Numbered from the stretch's first letter, positions 44,662 through 53,448 are shown. The stretch: 64,000 nt of DNA from Edaphobacter dinghuensis (GCF_014640335.1 NZ_BMGT01000001.1:372001-436000); one strand, 5' to 3'. Notes: generated by a model not told the origin, from the sequence alone. Numbers and translations: made by a program.

Positions 44662-44797
44662 TGCTTCCTCCCTCTCCTTGTTGGCGCTCACGCGCTTTTT
44701 TGTTCCATAGTTTCGTTACGGTAAGCGCAGAAACGCCGCCCGTCGAGACAACACCTGCCGCAATCCATACCGCTGTGCTTATGCAAAAGGGACACAT
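44651..44797 (-). CDS. Small single-pass membrane protein with CPFC motif
   Basis: This 48-residue frame begins ATG TGT CCC TTT TGC and ends TAA inside the DUF899 start region. GGGAGG lies six bases before its ATG, an excellent ribosome-binding site. The protein starts MCPFCIST, has one hydrophobic segment (AVWIAAGVVSTGGVSALTV) and a basic, then Gly/Gln-rich, C-terminus (KLWNKKARERQQ). A CxxC next to a membrane helix suggests metal binding or redox chemistry at the membrane. It overlaps the DUF899 gene by 11 bases and shares its promoter. The coding call rests on the ribosome-binding site, the overlap and the hydrophobic pattern. Confidence 0.75.
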   Translation of the reverse strand: MCPFCISTAVWIAAGVVSTGGVSALTVTKLWNKKARERQQGEGGSNDQ

Positions 44798-44835
44798 GAC
44801 TACCTCCCTGCCCGTTCCATCGTTGCCATGAGGTC

Positions 44836-44863
44836 AATATATTCCCATTTAGGAATATGTCAA
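44836..44863 (-). promoter_or_regulatory. Promoter with an embedded operator-like inverted repeat
   Basis: On the minus strand TTGACA (44863-44858), a 16-base spacer and TATATT (44841-44836) make a near-consensus promoter for the CPFC/DUF899 pair. The inverted repeat ATATTCC-N6-GGAATAT (44858-44839) fills the space between -35 and -10. That placement is typical of a repressor site, and the AT-rich arms resemble ArsR-family operators. Confidence 0.6.
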
Positions 44864-44960
44864 GCCGCAGGAAGAGGAAAAAATACGTGCCAGAACCAGC
44901 TCAGGGAGAGATTGGCTCCTTATCTCGCGGAAGTGGCAGATTCGTTACACTTAAAGAACA

Positions 44961-46253
44961 ATGGCAATTTTGAAAGCAGTGCGCGGGACACGGGACCTGT
45001 TGCCGCCGGAGACGGCGTTGTGGAACCGGGTGGAGGCTACAGCACGGGCGGTCTTCGCTCGTTATGGCTTTGGTGAGATTCGGACGCCGATCTTTGAGGC
45101 GACGGAGCTGTTTGCGCGGGGCGTGGGCGAGGAGACGGATATCGTCTCCAAGGAGATGTACACGTGGGAGGACCGCGGACGGGCTGACAGTGATCGCGGC
45201 CAAAGCCTGACCCTGCGGCCTGAGAATACGGCTGGTGTGGTTCGCGCCTATATCGAGCACAAGATGGCCGATACGGGGATGCTGCAGAAGCTCTTCTATA
45301 TAGGACCGCAGTTTCGCCGCGAGCGGCCGCAGCGGGGACGGTACCGGCAGTTCTGGCAGATCGGCGCGGAGGTGCTGGGACCGGCGTGGTCTGGCTCCGA
45401 CAGCGCGTTGCGCGACGCCGAGGTGCTGGAGATGCTGGCTACCCTTCTGGATGAGCTTGGCATCAAGGGCTGGCGGCTGGCTTTGAACTCGGTCGGTTCT
45501 TCGAAGGACAGGCCGCGATATGTTGCCGCGCTGCGTGAGGCGCTGGCTCCGGTGAAGCACCTGATGTGCGAGGACAATCAGCGGCGGGCGGAGACCAATC
45601 CGCTGCGAGTGCTGGACTCGAAGGACCCGAACGATCAGGAGATCATCAACGGGCTGCCGAAGATTGCCGATTATCTCGACGACGCTTCACGGGAGCACTT
45701 TGAGCAGGTAAAGGCGGCGCTCGATGCCTGCGGCGTGGCGTACACCGTCGAGCCGAGGCTGGTGCGCGGGCTGGACTACTACACGCGCACGACCTTTGAG
45801 TTCACCGTGCCCGATGGCAGCGGGCTGGGCACGCAGAACGCCCTGCTGGGCGGCGGACGCTACGACGGTCTGAGCGAGATGCTGGGCGGGCCGAAGGCTC
45901 CGGGAATTGGCTTTGCCATCGGCGAGGACCGTCTGATTTTGACGTTGCAGGCGCAGGCGGAAGAAGCGGCAGTCCAGAAAATGGACATATTCATCGCGCC
46001 AATGGGCGTGGAGCGCAATGCCGAGGCGCTGCGGCTGGCGCAGGAGCTGCGGCGGGCTGGGCTTTCGGTCGAGGTCGGCGATGGAGCCTTTCGCCTGAAG
46101 AAGTCGTTCGAGGCGGCGGACAAACTGGCGCGGCGGATGGTCATTCTCGGCGAGGACGAGCTTGCGTCCGGTATTCTGACAGTGAAGGACTTTGCGGCTG
46201 GCGAGCAGACGAAGGTTCCGCGCAGTGAGCTGGCCGAGGCTTTGCGCCGGTAG
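44961..46253 (+). CDS. hisS: Histidine--tRNA ligase
   Basis: This 430-residue class IIa synthetase shows motif 1 (GTRDLLPPE and the following helix), motif 2 (FYIGPQFRRERPQRGRYRQF) and the histidine-specific LVRGLDYYTRTTFEF. Motif 3 is GGGRYDGLSEMLGGPKAPGIGFAIGEDR. The C-terminal anticodon domain runs from about residue 335 (MDIFIAPMGVERNAEALRLA). The ATG has only a weak ribosome-binding site. The AspRS gene follows 82 bases later on the same strand, an arrangement found in many bacteria. Confidence 0.97.
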   Translation: MAILKAVRGTRDLLPPETALWNRVEATARAVFARYGFGEIRTPIFEATELFARGVGEETDIVSKEMYTWEDRGRADSDRGQSLTLRPENTAGVVRAYIEHKMADTGMLQKLFYIGPQFRRERPQRGRYRQFWQIGAEVLGPAWSGSDSALRDAEVLEMLATLLDELGIKGWRLALNSVGSSKDRPRYVAALREALAPVKHLMCEDNQRRAETNPLRVLDSKDPNDQEIINGLPKIADYLDDASREHFEQVKAALDACGVAYTVEPRLVRGLDYYTRTTFEFTVPDGSGLGTQNALLGGGRYDGLSEMLGGPKAPGIGFAIGEDRLILTLQAQAEEAAVQKMDIFIAPMGVERNAEALRLAQELRRAGLSVEVGDGAFRLKKSFEAADKLARRMVILGEDELASGILTVKDFAAGEQTKVPRSELAEALRR

Positions 46254-46335
46254 ATTGCGGCAGATTTGATGAGCAGATAACAAAAAATCCGGTGAGCTGC
46301 GTTCCGCCACCGATATCACTAGCAAGGGAATTACA

Positions 46336-48156
46336 GTGCTTGATTTTCTAGGGAATTTGCAGCGCACGCACAAGTGCGGAGAGCTTCGTGTAGAGCAGGA
46401 TGGCCAGGACGTTGTCCTGATGGGATGGGTGAACCGTCGGCGCGACCACGGCAACCTGATCTTTCTCGATGTGCGCGACCGCACCGGCATCACGCAGGTG
46501 GTGCTGGACAAAGAGATCTCGGGCGAGGCCCATGCCAAGGCTGAGGCAGCGCGGTCGGAGTACGTTGTCGCGGTGAAGGGCAAGGTACGGCGGCGCGAGG
46601 CTGGCCTCGAGAATCCGAACATGGCGACCGGCGGCATTGAGGTCGTCGCGCACGAGCTGCTGCTGCTGAACGAGTCGAAGACGCCTCCGTTCTCTCCTGC
46701 GGAAGATGCGATCGGCAACGAAGAGGTGCGGCTGAAGTATCGCTATCTCGACCTGCGGCGCACGGAGATGCAGCACAACTTCGAGCTGCGCAGCAAGGTA
46801 GCGATGGCCATTCGCAACTATCTTGTCGAGCAGGGATTTCTCGAGATCGAGACGCCGTTTATGACGCGCTCGACGCCCGAGGGCGCACGCGATTATCTCG
46901 TTCCCAGCCGCGTTCATGCGGGCAGCTTTTACGCGCTGCCGCAGTCGCCGCAGATCTTCAAGCAGATCCTGATGATCTCTGGCTTCGACCGCTACTTCCA
47001 GGTCGCGCGCTGCTTCCGCGACGAAGATCTTCGCGCAGATCGCCAGCCGGAGTTCACGCAGATCGACCTCGAGATGACGTTCCCGCAGCAGGAGACGATC
47101 TTCCATGTCGTCGAAGGATTTCTGACCGCCGCCTTCAAGGCCGCTGGCATCGCGCTGACGACTCCGTTTGTGCAGATGACGTATGACGAAGCGATCAAGA
47201 ACTACGGCATCGACAAGCCGGACATGCGCCTGCCAGCGATGGTCTCGCTGAGCGATGAGCTGACGCCAGAGCTGCGCGAGACGCTGAAGATTGAGCAGGG
47301 CCTGCCCGTGCTTGGGTTTGTCATCCCCAACGTTGGCACGTTGAGCGGCACCGCACGAAAGGGCTTGCAGGAAGAGGTTCGCGGCGGCTTCGGCGACAGC
47401 GGGCTTGATCTGCTGGATGTCGTCCGGCTGAAGACGAACGCGACGTTCGCTCCGCTGGCCGAGGCGGTTGAGACGAAGCTGTCTGCTGCGCCCGATGACC
47501 TGCTCGTCGTGGTGACGCCAAAGCTGGGAACACCGGCGAAGTGGAACCACGATCCGCAGTGGATCTACAAGCGCGTCGGCGCGCTGCGTCTGCAACTGGC
47601 GCAGAAGTTTGCGGACAAGCATGGCCGCTTTGCCAAGACCGGTACCGAGGCCGACTACAAATTTGCCTGGGTCACAGACTTCCCGATGTACGAGTGGGAC
47701 GAAGAGGCGAAAGTGTGGAACGCAGCGCACCATCCCTTCACGTCGCCGCATGAAGAGGACATCAAGGCGGGCCGCCTGACCAACGACAAGGGCGCGGTTC
47801 GTGCGCTGGCTTACGACATCGTTCTGAACGGCACGGAGCTTGGCTCGGGTTCGATCCGTATCCACCGGCAGGATGTACAGGCAGAGATCTTCCGCTCGCT
47901 CGGCATGACCGATGCCGAGGCAAAGGAGCGTTTCGGCTTCTTCCTCGACGCGCTGGAGTACGGCACGCCTCCACACGGCGGCATTGCGCTGGGCCTCGAC
48001 CGCATCGTGATGATCCTTGCCGGAGCAAGCAGCCTGCGCGAAGTCATCGCCTTCCCGAAGACGGCAAAGGCGATTGACCTGATGGTCGATGCGCCGACTC
48101 CCGTGAGCGACCAGCAGATGCGCGAGCTGCACCTGCGAACCGTCACACGCACCTAA
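46336..48156 (+). CDS. aspS: Aspartate--tRNA ligase
   Basis: This 606-residue bacterial-type AspRS begins with GTG and has an N-terminal OB domain (DVVLMGWVNRRRDHGNLIFLDVRDRTG). The core shows motif 1 around LEIETPFMTRSTPEGARDYLVPSR, motif 2 (YFQVARCFRDEDLRADRQPEFTQIDLEM) and motif 3 (GIALGLDRIVMILAG). A GAD insertion domain lies between about residues 300 and 430. AsnRS is also encoded in the window, so discriminating behaviour would be expected, although the residues that decide this cannot be judged here. GGGAA precedes the GTG. It ends at a strong bidirectional terminator. Confidence 0.97.
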   Translation: MLDFLGNLQRTHKCGELRVEQDGQDVVLMGWVNRRRDHGNLIFLDVRDRTGITQVVLDKEISGEAHAKAEAARSEYVVAVKGKVRRREAGLENPNMATGGIEVVAHELLLLNESKTPPFSPAEDAIGNEEVRLKYRYLDLRRTEMQHNFELRSKVAMAIRNYLVEQGFLEIETPFMTRSTPEGARDYLVPSRVHAGSFYALPQSPQIFKQILMISGFDRYFQVARCFRDEDLRADRQPEFTQIDLEMTFPQQETIFHVVEGFLTAAFKAAGIALTTPFVQMTYDEAIKNYGIDKPDMRLPAMVSLSDELTPELRETLKIEQGLPVLGFVIPNVGTLSGTARKGLQEEVRGGFGDSGLDLLDVVRLKTNATFAPLAEAVETKLSAAPDDLLVVVTPKLGTPAKWNHDPQWIYKRVGALRLQLAQKFADKHGRFAKTGTEADYKFAWVTDFPMYEWDEEAKVWNAAHHPFTSPHEEDIKAGRLTNDKGAVRALAYDIVLNGTELGSGSIRIHRQDVQAEIFRSLGMTDAEAKERFGFFLDALEYGTPPHGGIALGLDRIVMILAGASSLREVIAFPKTAKAIDLMVDAPTPVSDQQMRELHLRTVTRT

Positions 48157-48175
48157 CCGGAGATGCATTTAAACA

Positions 48176-48208
48176 AGAGAGGCCACTCCGCAATGGAGTG
48201 GCCTCTCT
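48176..48208. terminator. Bidirectional terminator between aspS and the rhomboid-like gene
   Basis: AGAGAGGCCACTCC (48176-48189) pairs perfectly with GGAGTGGCCTCTCT (48195-48208) around GCAAT. It begins 19 bases after the aspS stop and lies 10 bases from the convergent gene's stop codon. Confidence 0.82.
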
Positions 48209-48218
48209 GTTGCTGCGA

Positions 48219-49046
48219 TTAGTTCATCCAGCGCTTGTCGTTGGGATCTTTGCGCAGCTCATCGGGATCGATATAGCGGCCATCCTTGTCGAAGTGAACC
48301 TCGCGGTTCTGCTTGCGCATATAAACCTCGAACTTCTTTGCAGCACGGCGACGCTTCCAGCGGTAGTAGTCGTTTCTCACGCCGAAGTAGCGCTCACTCA
48401 TGCCCAGCGCCATTCCCCGGCGCGGCGCAAACTTTGTGTACACGTAGCCCATCAACGCACCCGAAAGCTCGGTGAGGGCTCCGAAGCGGTCGTCGCCTTT
48501 CAGCAGAATGGCGATGCAGAGAACGATATAAATCCAGACCAGGTACTTCGCCTTCATGCGGACAAAGAAGAAGAACAGTATCTCTTGATCGCCGGCGATG
48601 ACCGAGAAGGCCACCATCAGCGCGAAGATCGGTGACCAGGCACCCAGCGTAATCAGCTCCGGCCGAAGCCCAAACAGATGTACCAGCGTAAGCAGCGCTG
48701 CCAGCAGCCCTCCGGCAGCGGTCGAGAAGAGATAAAGCTCCATCAGCCAGCGAGAGCCACGCAGGTCTTCGAGGTACGCGCCGATAAACCACAGCGTCAG
48801 CATGGCGAAGAGCGTGCCCAGAATTCCCATCGGCAGAAAGCCATAGGTAAACAGCTGCCAGACCTCGCCGCGAAAGACGGCAGCGGGAACCAGCGCGAGA
48901 TGCCCGAGCAGGATGCCGATGGGCCGAGGCGCCGCCCATCCGAATACCGCAAAGCCAAAGAAGGCGATGAGGTTGGCAAAGACGAGACGGCGTGTCGCCC
49001 CTGCAAAGGGCGGTAGCGCTAACGACATGGGGCCGGGACGAGCCAT
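48219..49046 (-). CDS. Rhomboid-family membrane protein, probably non-proteolytic
   Basis: The 275-residue protein has six predicted membrane helices in the rhomboid arrangement, with the typical GEVWQLFTYGFLP and LWFIGAYLEDLRGS segments. The catalytic serine region reads LGAWSPIFALM (Ser138) instead of GxSG. The second catalytic motif AHxxG is replaced by TELSGALMGY, with Glu193 where the catalytic His should be. It therefore probably lacks protease activity, like iRhoms. A basic cytoplasmic tail of about 65 residues ends in DPNDKRWMN. The function is unknown; pseudoproteases of this fold often chaperone or traffic membrane proteins. Confidence 0.82.
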   Translation of the reverse strand: MARPGPMSLALPPFAGATRRLVFANLIAFFGFAVFGWAAPRPIGILLGHLALVPAAVFRGEVWQLFTYGFLPMGILGTLFAMLTLWFIGAYLEDLRGSRWLMELYLFSTAAGGLLAALLTLVHLFGLRPELITLGAWSPIFALMVAFSVIAGDQEILFFFFVRMKAKYLVWIYIVLCIAILLKGDDRFGALTELSGALMGYVYTKFAPRRGMALGMSERYFGVRNDYYRWKRRRAAKKFEVYMRKQNREVHFDKDGRYIDPDELRKDPNDKRWMN

Positions 49047-49185
49047 CGAATCTATATCTCTATTTCAACACGAATACCGTGCGAGCGTTTCCATCGTCTA
49101 ACCGATTGCGTCAGGCTTCCCGCAATGGAAACCTGTACGATTGGCGATCAAATGCTCAATCGGAAACCGTGGCAAAAACACGTGC

Positions 49186-49214
49186 TTGACGAACGCGCCG
49201 GATGACCGCTAAAT
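49186..49214 (+). promoter_or_regulatory. Candidate promoter of the LysW-like gene
   Basis: TTGACG (49186-49191), a 17-base spacer and CTAAAT (49209-49214) lie 80 bases upstream of the LysW-like ATG. The match is good for -35 and moderate for -10. Confidence 0.4.
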
Positions 49215-49293
49215 AGAAGATTGATGCGTCTGCGTGCACCGCTCCTACATCGTATAGGCGAGCAGCAGGCCCAAACCCCCGGAGGCTCCGACC

Positions 49294-49494
49294 ATGGCTG
49301 TTGTATGTCCCGAATGCGATAACCCGATTGTCATCGATACCGATGAGGTAGAAGAAGGCGAGACGTTGCAATGCGACGAGTGCGGTCTCGATCTCGAAGT
49401 CGTATCGGTCGATCCGCTGGAGCTTGCCCCTATCGATGACTCCGGCTACGACGACGAAGATTCGGCCCCGATGCTGGATGAGGAAGATGAGTAA
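49294..49494 (+). CDS. LysW-like amino-group carrier protein
   Basis: This 66-residue acidic protein has a zinc ribbon of two CPEC/CDEC pairs (Cys5, 8, 27, 30), the [15 protein letters not shown] segment of LysW, and an acidic tail ending in Glu. LysW carries the growing lysine or arginine precursor as an amide on its C-terminal Glu. Typical LysW ends in EDWGE, which is missing here, although the final residue is still Glu. No lysX, lysZ or other biosynthesis gene is nearby. GGAGG precedes the ATG. It could serve a different amino-group carrier pathway or be an unrelated zinc ribbon. Confidence 0.75.
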   Translation: MAVVCPECDNPIVIDTDEVEEGETLQCDECGLDLEVVSVDPLELAPIDDSGYDDEDSAPMLDEEDE

Positions 49495-49527
49495 CGTCTG
49501 CTCCGTCAAAGAGTAAGCCGTATACTG

Positions 49528-49914
49528 ATGCCTATGAAGCGTACTCGTCTTTCGCTCCGTTCCCTTACCGGCAGAATGACCCTGGCTACTTGTCTGGCTG
49601 CGTCATGCTGTCTGGTGCTGCCTCAGATCTCCGTTGCGCAGAACCGCGGCCCCGTGCAGCGCACCATCGACGGCAAGGTTGTTGACAAGTCGGACGCTCC
49701 TCTCAAAGGAGCCGTCGTCTATCTCAAGGATGACCATACCCTTTCGGTGATGAGCAAGATCACAGGCGCCGACGGCACCTATCGCTTCGGCCAGCTCTCG
49801 CAAAACACCGACTACGAGCTGTGGGCCGAGAGCAACGGCAAGAAGAGCAAAACCAAGAACATTAGCTCCTTCGAGAGCCGAAATGCCTTTCACTTCAACC
49901 TCAAGGTGGACTGA
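49528..49914 (+). CDS. Secreted carboxypeptidase-regulatory-like domain protein
   Basis: This 128-residue protein has a signal peptide (LATCLAASCCLVLPQISVAQ) and one beta-sandwich of the carboxypeptidase regulatory-like type (DGKVVDKSDAPLKGAVVYLKD, then ADGTYRFGQLSQNTDYELWAE). Such domains are common in acidobacterial exported and TonB-associated proteins. There is no catalytic motif. The start could also be the second Met (49534). It follows the LysW-like gene after 33 bases but has no obvious link to it. Confidence 0.82.
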   Translation: MPMKRTRLSLRSLTGRMTLATCLAASCCLVLPQISVAQNRGPVQRTIDGKVVDKSDAPLKGAVVYLKDDHTLSVMSKITGADGTYRFGQLSQNTDYELWAESNGKKSKTKNISSFESRNAFHFNLKVD

Positions 49915-49927
49915 AAGTCAGTTGAAG

Positions 49928-49957
49928 AAGAGCGCTGAACTTATCAACGCTCTTTTT
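49928..49957 (+). terminator. Intrinsic terminator
   Basis: AAGAGCG (49928-49934) pairs with CGCTCTT (49948-49954), with an inner TGA/TCA pair, followed by a T-run. It lies 14 bases after the stop of the gene ending at 49914. Confidence 0.7.
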
Positions 49958-49988
49958 CATCCCATCTTTTATCGCGCTGGAGCAGGGC

Positions 49989-50336
49989 TCAATCGGCCCG
50001 TTCCACGCGATCACCGTGGCTCGGCGGCTGGCTCGTCACCAGAAAACGTGCGCTCCTCCCGCTCCGGTTGAACACCTGGTGCACCCTTCCTGGAGCAACC
50101 TCGACTCCCTCCCCCACACGCAGCACAAACTCTTCGCGCTCGACCTCCATCGTCAGCTCTCCTTCAAGCACATAGAAAAACTGGCGCGCTCGCATATGAA
50201 AATGACGCCGCTCGCTCGCACCCGGCGGCATCTTCTCTTCAATAATGTTCAGCTCATCCGTGCGAACGAGATACCAGCCGTCGCAGCCATCGCCCCAACG
50301 ATAGTGCTCGGCATCGACCGCTCTGACCGACTTCAC
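49989..50336 (-). CDS. Cupin-domain protein
   Basis: This 115-residue single cupin barrel has the two motifs: the metal-site histidines in [20 protein letters not shown] and the second motif [17 protein letters not shown]. Its GTG start overlaps the TGA stop of the carboxyltransferase gene (GTGA), so the two are translationally coupled. Small cupins of this kind may be isomerases, dioxygenases or sensors, and the role here cannot be named. It ends near a convergent gene. Confidence 0.85.
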   Translation of the reverse strand: MKSVRAVDAEHYRWGDGCDGWYLVRTDELNIIEEKMPPGASERRHFHMRARQFFYVLEGELTMEVEREEFVLRVGEGVEVAPGRVHQVFNRSGRSARFLVTSQPPSHGDRVERAD

Positions 50337-51988
50337 AGCGGTATGTTCCCGTGTTTTTTGGCGGGGTTTTTATCTCGTTTCGTCGCCAGCATATCAAGCG
50401 CGGAGTTCAGACGCCGTCGCGTCTCGCTGGGCCGAATCACAGCATCGATATATCCGCGCTCCGCCGCGACATAAGGATTGGCAAACCGCTCGCGAAAGTC
50501 CTCCACCTTCTCTTTACGCGCCTCGGCCAGAACCTCGAGCTTCTGCTCCTCGCTGAGAGAGACGCCCTGCGGCATGACCGCTTCAGCACGGCGCAGCGTA
50601 GCGTCCAGCTCGCGCTTGTAGACGATATTGACCGCGCCCTCCGGCCCCATCACGGCAATCTCCGCCGTCGGCCACGCAAGATTTACATCGGTGCGAAGAT
50701 GCTTCGAGCTCATCACGCAATACGCTCCGCCATAGGCCTTGCGCGTAATCACCGTCAGCTTCGGCACCGTCGCCTCGGCAAACGCATACAACAGCTTTGC
50801 GCCATGACGAATGATGCCGCCATGCTCCTGCTGAATGCCCGGCAAAAAGCCAGGCACATCCTCAAACGTAATCAGCGGAATGTTGAAGGCATCGCAGAAC
50901 CGCACAAACCGCGCACCCTTCACGCTGGCGTCAATGTCGAGCACACCGGCAAGGTACGCCGGTTGATTAGCCACAATTCCCACAGACCGTCCCGCCATTC
51001 GTGCAAAACCGACGACGATATTCCGTGCAAAGTGCTCCTGCACCTGAAAGAAATAGCCATCATCGACCACACGCGAGATGACATCGACCATGTCATACGG
51101 CTGATTGCTCTCTTCGGGAACGATACTGTCGAGCGCAACATCGGCGCGCGCAGCATCGTCCTGCGTCATCTTGCGCGGAGGGTCATCGAGGTTGTTCGAC
51201 GGTAGAAAACCCAACAGCTCACGCACCATCGCAAGGCACTCCTGATCGTCGTGCGCCATAAAGTGCGCCACGCCGGAGATCTCGTTGTGCGTCACTGCGC
51301 CGCCCAGAGCGTCCTTGGTCACGTCTTCATGCGTTACGGTCTTGATGACATCCGGCCCGGTGACAAACATGTAGCTCGTCTTCTCCGTCATCAAAGTGAA
51401 GTCTGTAATCGCAGGCGAATACACCGCCCCGCCTGCGCACGGTCCCAGTATGGCCGAGATCTGCGGCACCACTCCGCTAGCGAGCGTATTGCGCAGAAAG
51501 ATGTCCGTATAACCAGCCAACGAGACGACGCCTTCCTGAATGCGCGCGCCGCCCGAATCGTTTAACCCAACAATCGGTGCTCCTACCTTCATCGCCATGT
51601 CCATGATCTTGACGATCTTCGCGGCGTTCGCCTCCGACAGCGAACCGCCAAAGACGGTGAAGTCCTGCGCGAAGACAAAGACCACACGCCCCTGCACGCG
51701 CCCATAGCCGGTGATAAATCCATCGCCGGGAACGCGCTGCGCGTCCATGCCAAAATCGGTCGCGCGATGCGTAACAAACTTATCGGTCTCTTCAAACGTG
51801 CCTTCGTCCAACAAAAACTCGACGCGCTCTCGCGCAGAGAGTTTGCCCGCCTTGCGCTCACGCTCGCGCCGCTCCACGCCTCCGCCCTCCTCGGCAATTG
51901 CGTGGCGCACGGCAAGCTCGGCGAGTTTGGATTGATGCAATCCTGATTTAGCAGCAGGCGATGCGACAGATTGATCGGAATGGCCCAT
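50333..51988 (-). CDS. Acyl-CoA carboxylase carboxyltransferase (beta) subunit
   Basis: This 551-residue protein is a crotonase-fold carboxyltransferase of the PccB/MmdA type. It transfers CO2 from biotin to acetyl-, propionyl- or a similar acyl-CoA. Landmarks are the two halves of the fold, [20 protein letters not shown] with [21 protein letters not shown], and later [39 protein letters not shown] and [21 protein letters not shown]. The biotin carboxylase and carrier subunits are not adjacent, so they must be encoded elsewhere. A cupin gene is coupled at its 3' end. Confidence 0.92.
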   Translation of the reverse strand: MGHSDQSVASPAAKSGLHQSKLAELAVRHAIAEEGGGVERRERERKAGKLSARERVEFLLDEGTFEETDKFVTHRATDFGMDAQRVPGDGFITGYGRVQGRVVFVFAQDFTVFGGSLSEANAAKIVKIMDMAMKVGAPIVGLNDSGGARIQEGVVSLAGYTDIFLRNTLASGVVPQISAILGPCAGGAVYSPAITDFTLMTEKTSYMFVTGPDVIKTVTHEDVTKDALGGAVTHNEISGVAHFMAHDDQECLAMVRELLGFLPSNNLDDPPRKMTQDDAARADVALDSIVPEESNQPYDMVDVISRVVDDGYFFQVQEHFARNIVVGFARMAGRSVGIVANQPAYLAGVLDIDASVKGARFVRFCDAFNIPLITFEDVPGFLPGIQQEHGGIIRHGAKLLYAFAEATVPKLTVITRKAYGGAYCVMSSKHLRTDVNLAWPTAEIAVMGPEGAVNIVYKRELDATLRRAEAVMPQGVSLSEEQKLEVLAEARKEKVEDFRERFANPYVAAERGYIDAVIRPSETRRRLNSALDMLATKRDKNPAKKHGNIPL

Positions 51989-52089
51989 AGAAGAGCGATT
52001 CTAGCAGCGGCACCTCTCAATCAGCAGTCCTTACAGATAGCTCCAAGACGTATTTCCGCATCTCTCTAAACCGAGACGCTAGCCGCGAG

Positions 52090-52113
52090 AAGCGAATATA
52101 AAGCGAATATAAT
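52090..52113 (+). promoter_or_regulatory. Promoter with tandem 11-base repeats before the Y-family polymerase gene
   Basis: AAGCGAATATA is repeated at 52090-52100 and 52101-52111, and the second copy runs into a perfect TATAAT (52108-52113). The start codon is 15 bases further on, so the 5' leader is very short. Overlap of a direct repeat with the -10 element suggests repressor control, possibly by a LexA-like protein with a lineage-specific site. Confidence 0.55.
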
Positions 52114-52128
52114 AGACATAACTGGTCG

Positions 52129-53448
52129 ATGGCTTTTCCACCCCAACCCGATCGCTTCACCTTCCTGCACGTCGATCTGAACAGCTTCTTCGCGTCGGTC
52201 GAGCAGCAGTTGCACCCGGAGTATCGCGGTCGCCCGCTCGCCGTCGTCCCCACAATGGCGGACACGACCTGCTGCATCGCTGCAAGCTACGAGGCAAAGA
52301 GACTGAAGATCAAGACCGGCACGCAGGTAGGCGAAGCCAAACGCATCTGCCCGGACATTGTGCTGATCGAAGGAGATCATGCAGTCTACTCCGACTACTC
52401 CGCACGCATTGCCAAGGCGGTAGAACTGGTCTGCCCGGTCGCTCACACACCTTCCATCGATGAGATGTCCTGCGAGCTAATGGGCCGCGAGCAGGAGCCG
52501 CCTCGAGCGAGAAAGATCGCGCTCGAGATCAAGCAGTCGATCTACAAGAATGTCGGCGAGGCGCTGCGCTGCTCTATTGGGATGGCTCCCAACCGCTACC
52601 TCGCCAAGATTGCCAGCGATATGCAGAAGCCCGACGGCCTCATCGGTCTGCTGCCATCGCAACTGCCTCGCGCCATCGCTCACCTCGAACTGCGCGACCT
52701 GCCCGGCGTAGGCGCACGAACCGAAGCACGCCTCAACGCGAAGGGCATCACCACGATGGAGCAGCTTCTCGCGCTCGATCGCAATGGCATGCACAAGCTC
52801 TGGGACAGCGTCTGGGGCGACCGCCTCTACCATTGGCTGCGCGGCGCAGAGAGCGGCGACGACGGCGCACCCGTCAGCAGCGGCATACAAAAATCGCTGG
52901 GCCACTCCCACGTGATGGCGCCCGAGTTCCGCACGCCGGAAGGCGCATGGGCCGTCGCACATAAATTGCTGCACAAAGCAGCGATGCGTCTTCGCATGGA
53001 AAACTTCTACACCGGCTCCATGGCGGTGACGATACGCTTCTCCCTCACCAAAGAGCAGGCTGCGCGCATCAAGGCCAAGCGCCACTTCAGCGGCCTCACT
53101 CACTCCGGCTGGGGCATGGAGGCACGCTTCCGCGACTGCCGCGACACCCTGACGCTGCTCGAAGTGCTGCGCGGCATATGGAGCCAGCGCCCACAAGGTG
53201 CGGAGTTTCAGCGGCCTTTCTTCGTCGGCGTCACGCTGCGCAATCTCATTCCTGAGAATGAATATCAGACAGAGCTCTTCGTCGATCCCAACAACCGCGC
53301 CGAGCTCTCCGCCACCATGGACAAGCTCAACCTCAAGTACGGCCACACCACGCTGCACTTCGCCGGGATGCTGCCCGCACGCGAATCCGCACCGACGCGC
53401 ATTGCCTTCACGCAGATCCCCGTGCAGTACGGCGTCGACTACATGTAA
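52129..53448 (+). CDS. Y-family DNA polymerase (DinB/Pol IV-related)
   Basis: This 439-residue protein has the Y-family catalytic residues in FLHVDLNSFFASVEQQL and PSIDEMSCEL. The palm, fingers and thumb regions follow, including CSIGMAPNRYLAKIASDMQKPDG, and a helix-hairpin-helix (LRDLPGVGARTEARLNAKGI). A little-finger domain extends to about residue 370, with no recognisable C-terminal beta-clamp motif. These enzymes perform error-prone translesion synthesis and are usually SOS-induced. The sequence departs from canonical DinB (SIDEM rather than SIDEA). The start lies directly after a TATAAT promoter with tandem repeats. Confidence 0.9.
   Translation: MAFPPQPDRFTFLHVDLNSFFASVEQQLHPEYRGRPLAVVPTMADTTCCIAASYEAKRLKIKTGTQVGEAKRICPDIVLIEGDHAVYSDYSARIAKAVELVCPVAHTPSIDEMSCELMGREQEPPRARKIALEIKQSIYKNVGEALRCSIGMAPNRYLAKIASDMQKPDGLIGLLPSQLPRAIAHLELRDLPGVGARTEARLNAKGITTMEQLLALDRNGMHKLWDSVWGDRLYHWLRGAESGDDGAPVSSGIQKSLGHSHVMAPEFRTPEGAWAVAHKLLHKAAMRLRMENFYTGSMAVTIRFSLTKEQAARIKAKRHFSGLTHSGWGMEARFRDCRDTLTLLEVLRGIWSQRPQGAEFQRPFFVGVTLRNLIPENEYQTELFVDPNNRAELSATMDKLNLKYGHTTLHFAGMLPARESAPTRIAFTQIPVQYGVDYM

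Noticed and set aside
46348..48168. 606-codon minus-strand frame opposite aspS
   Set aside because: Basic, low-complexity translation typical of a shadow; the plus frame is clearly AspRS.
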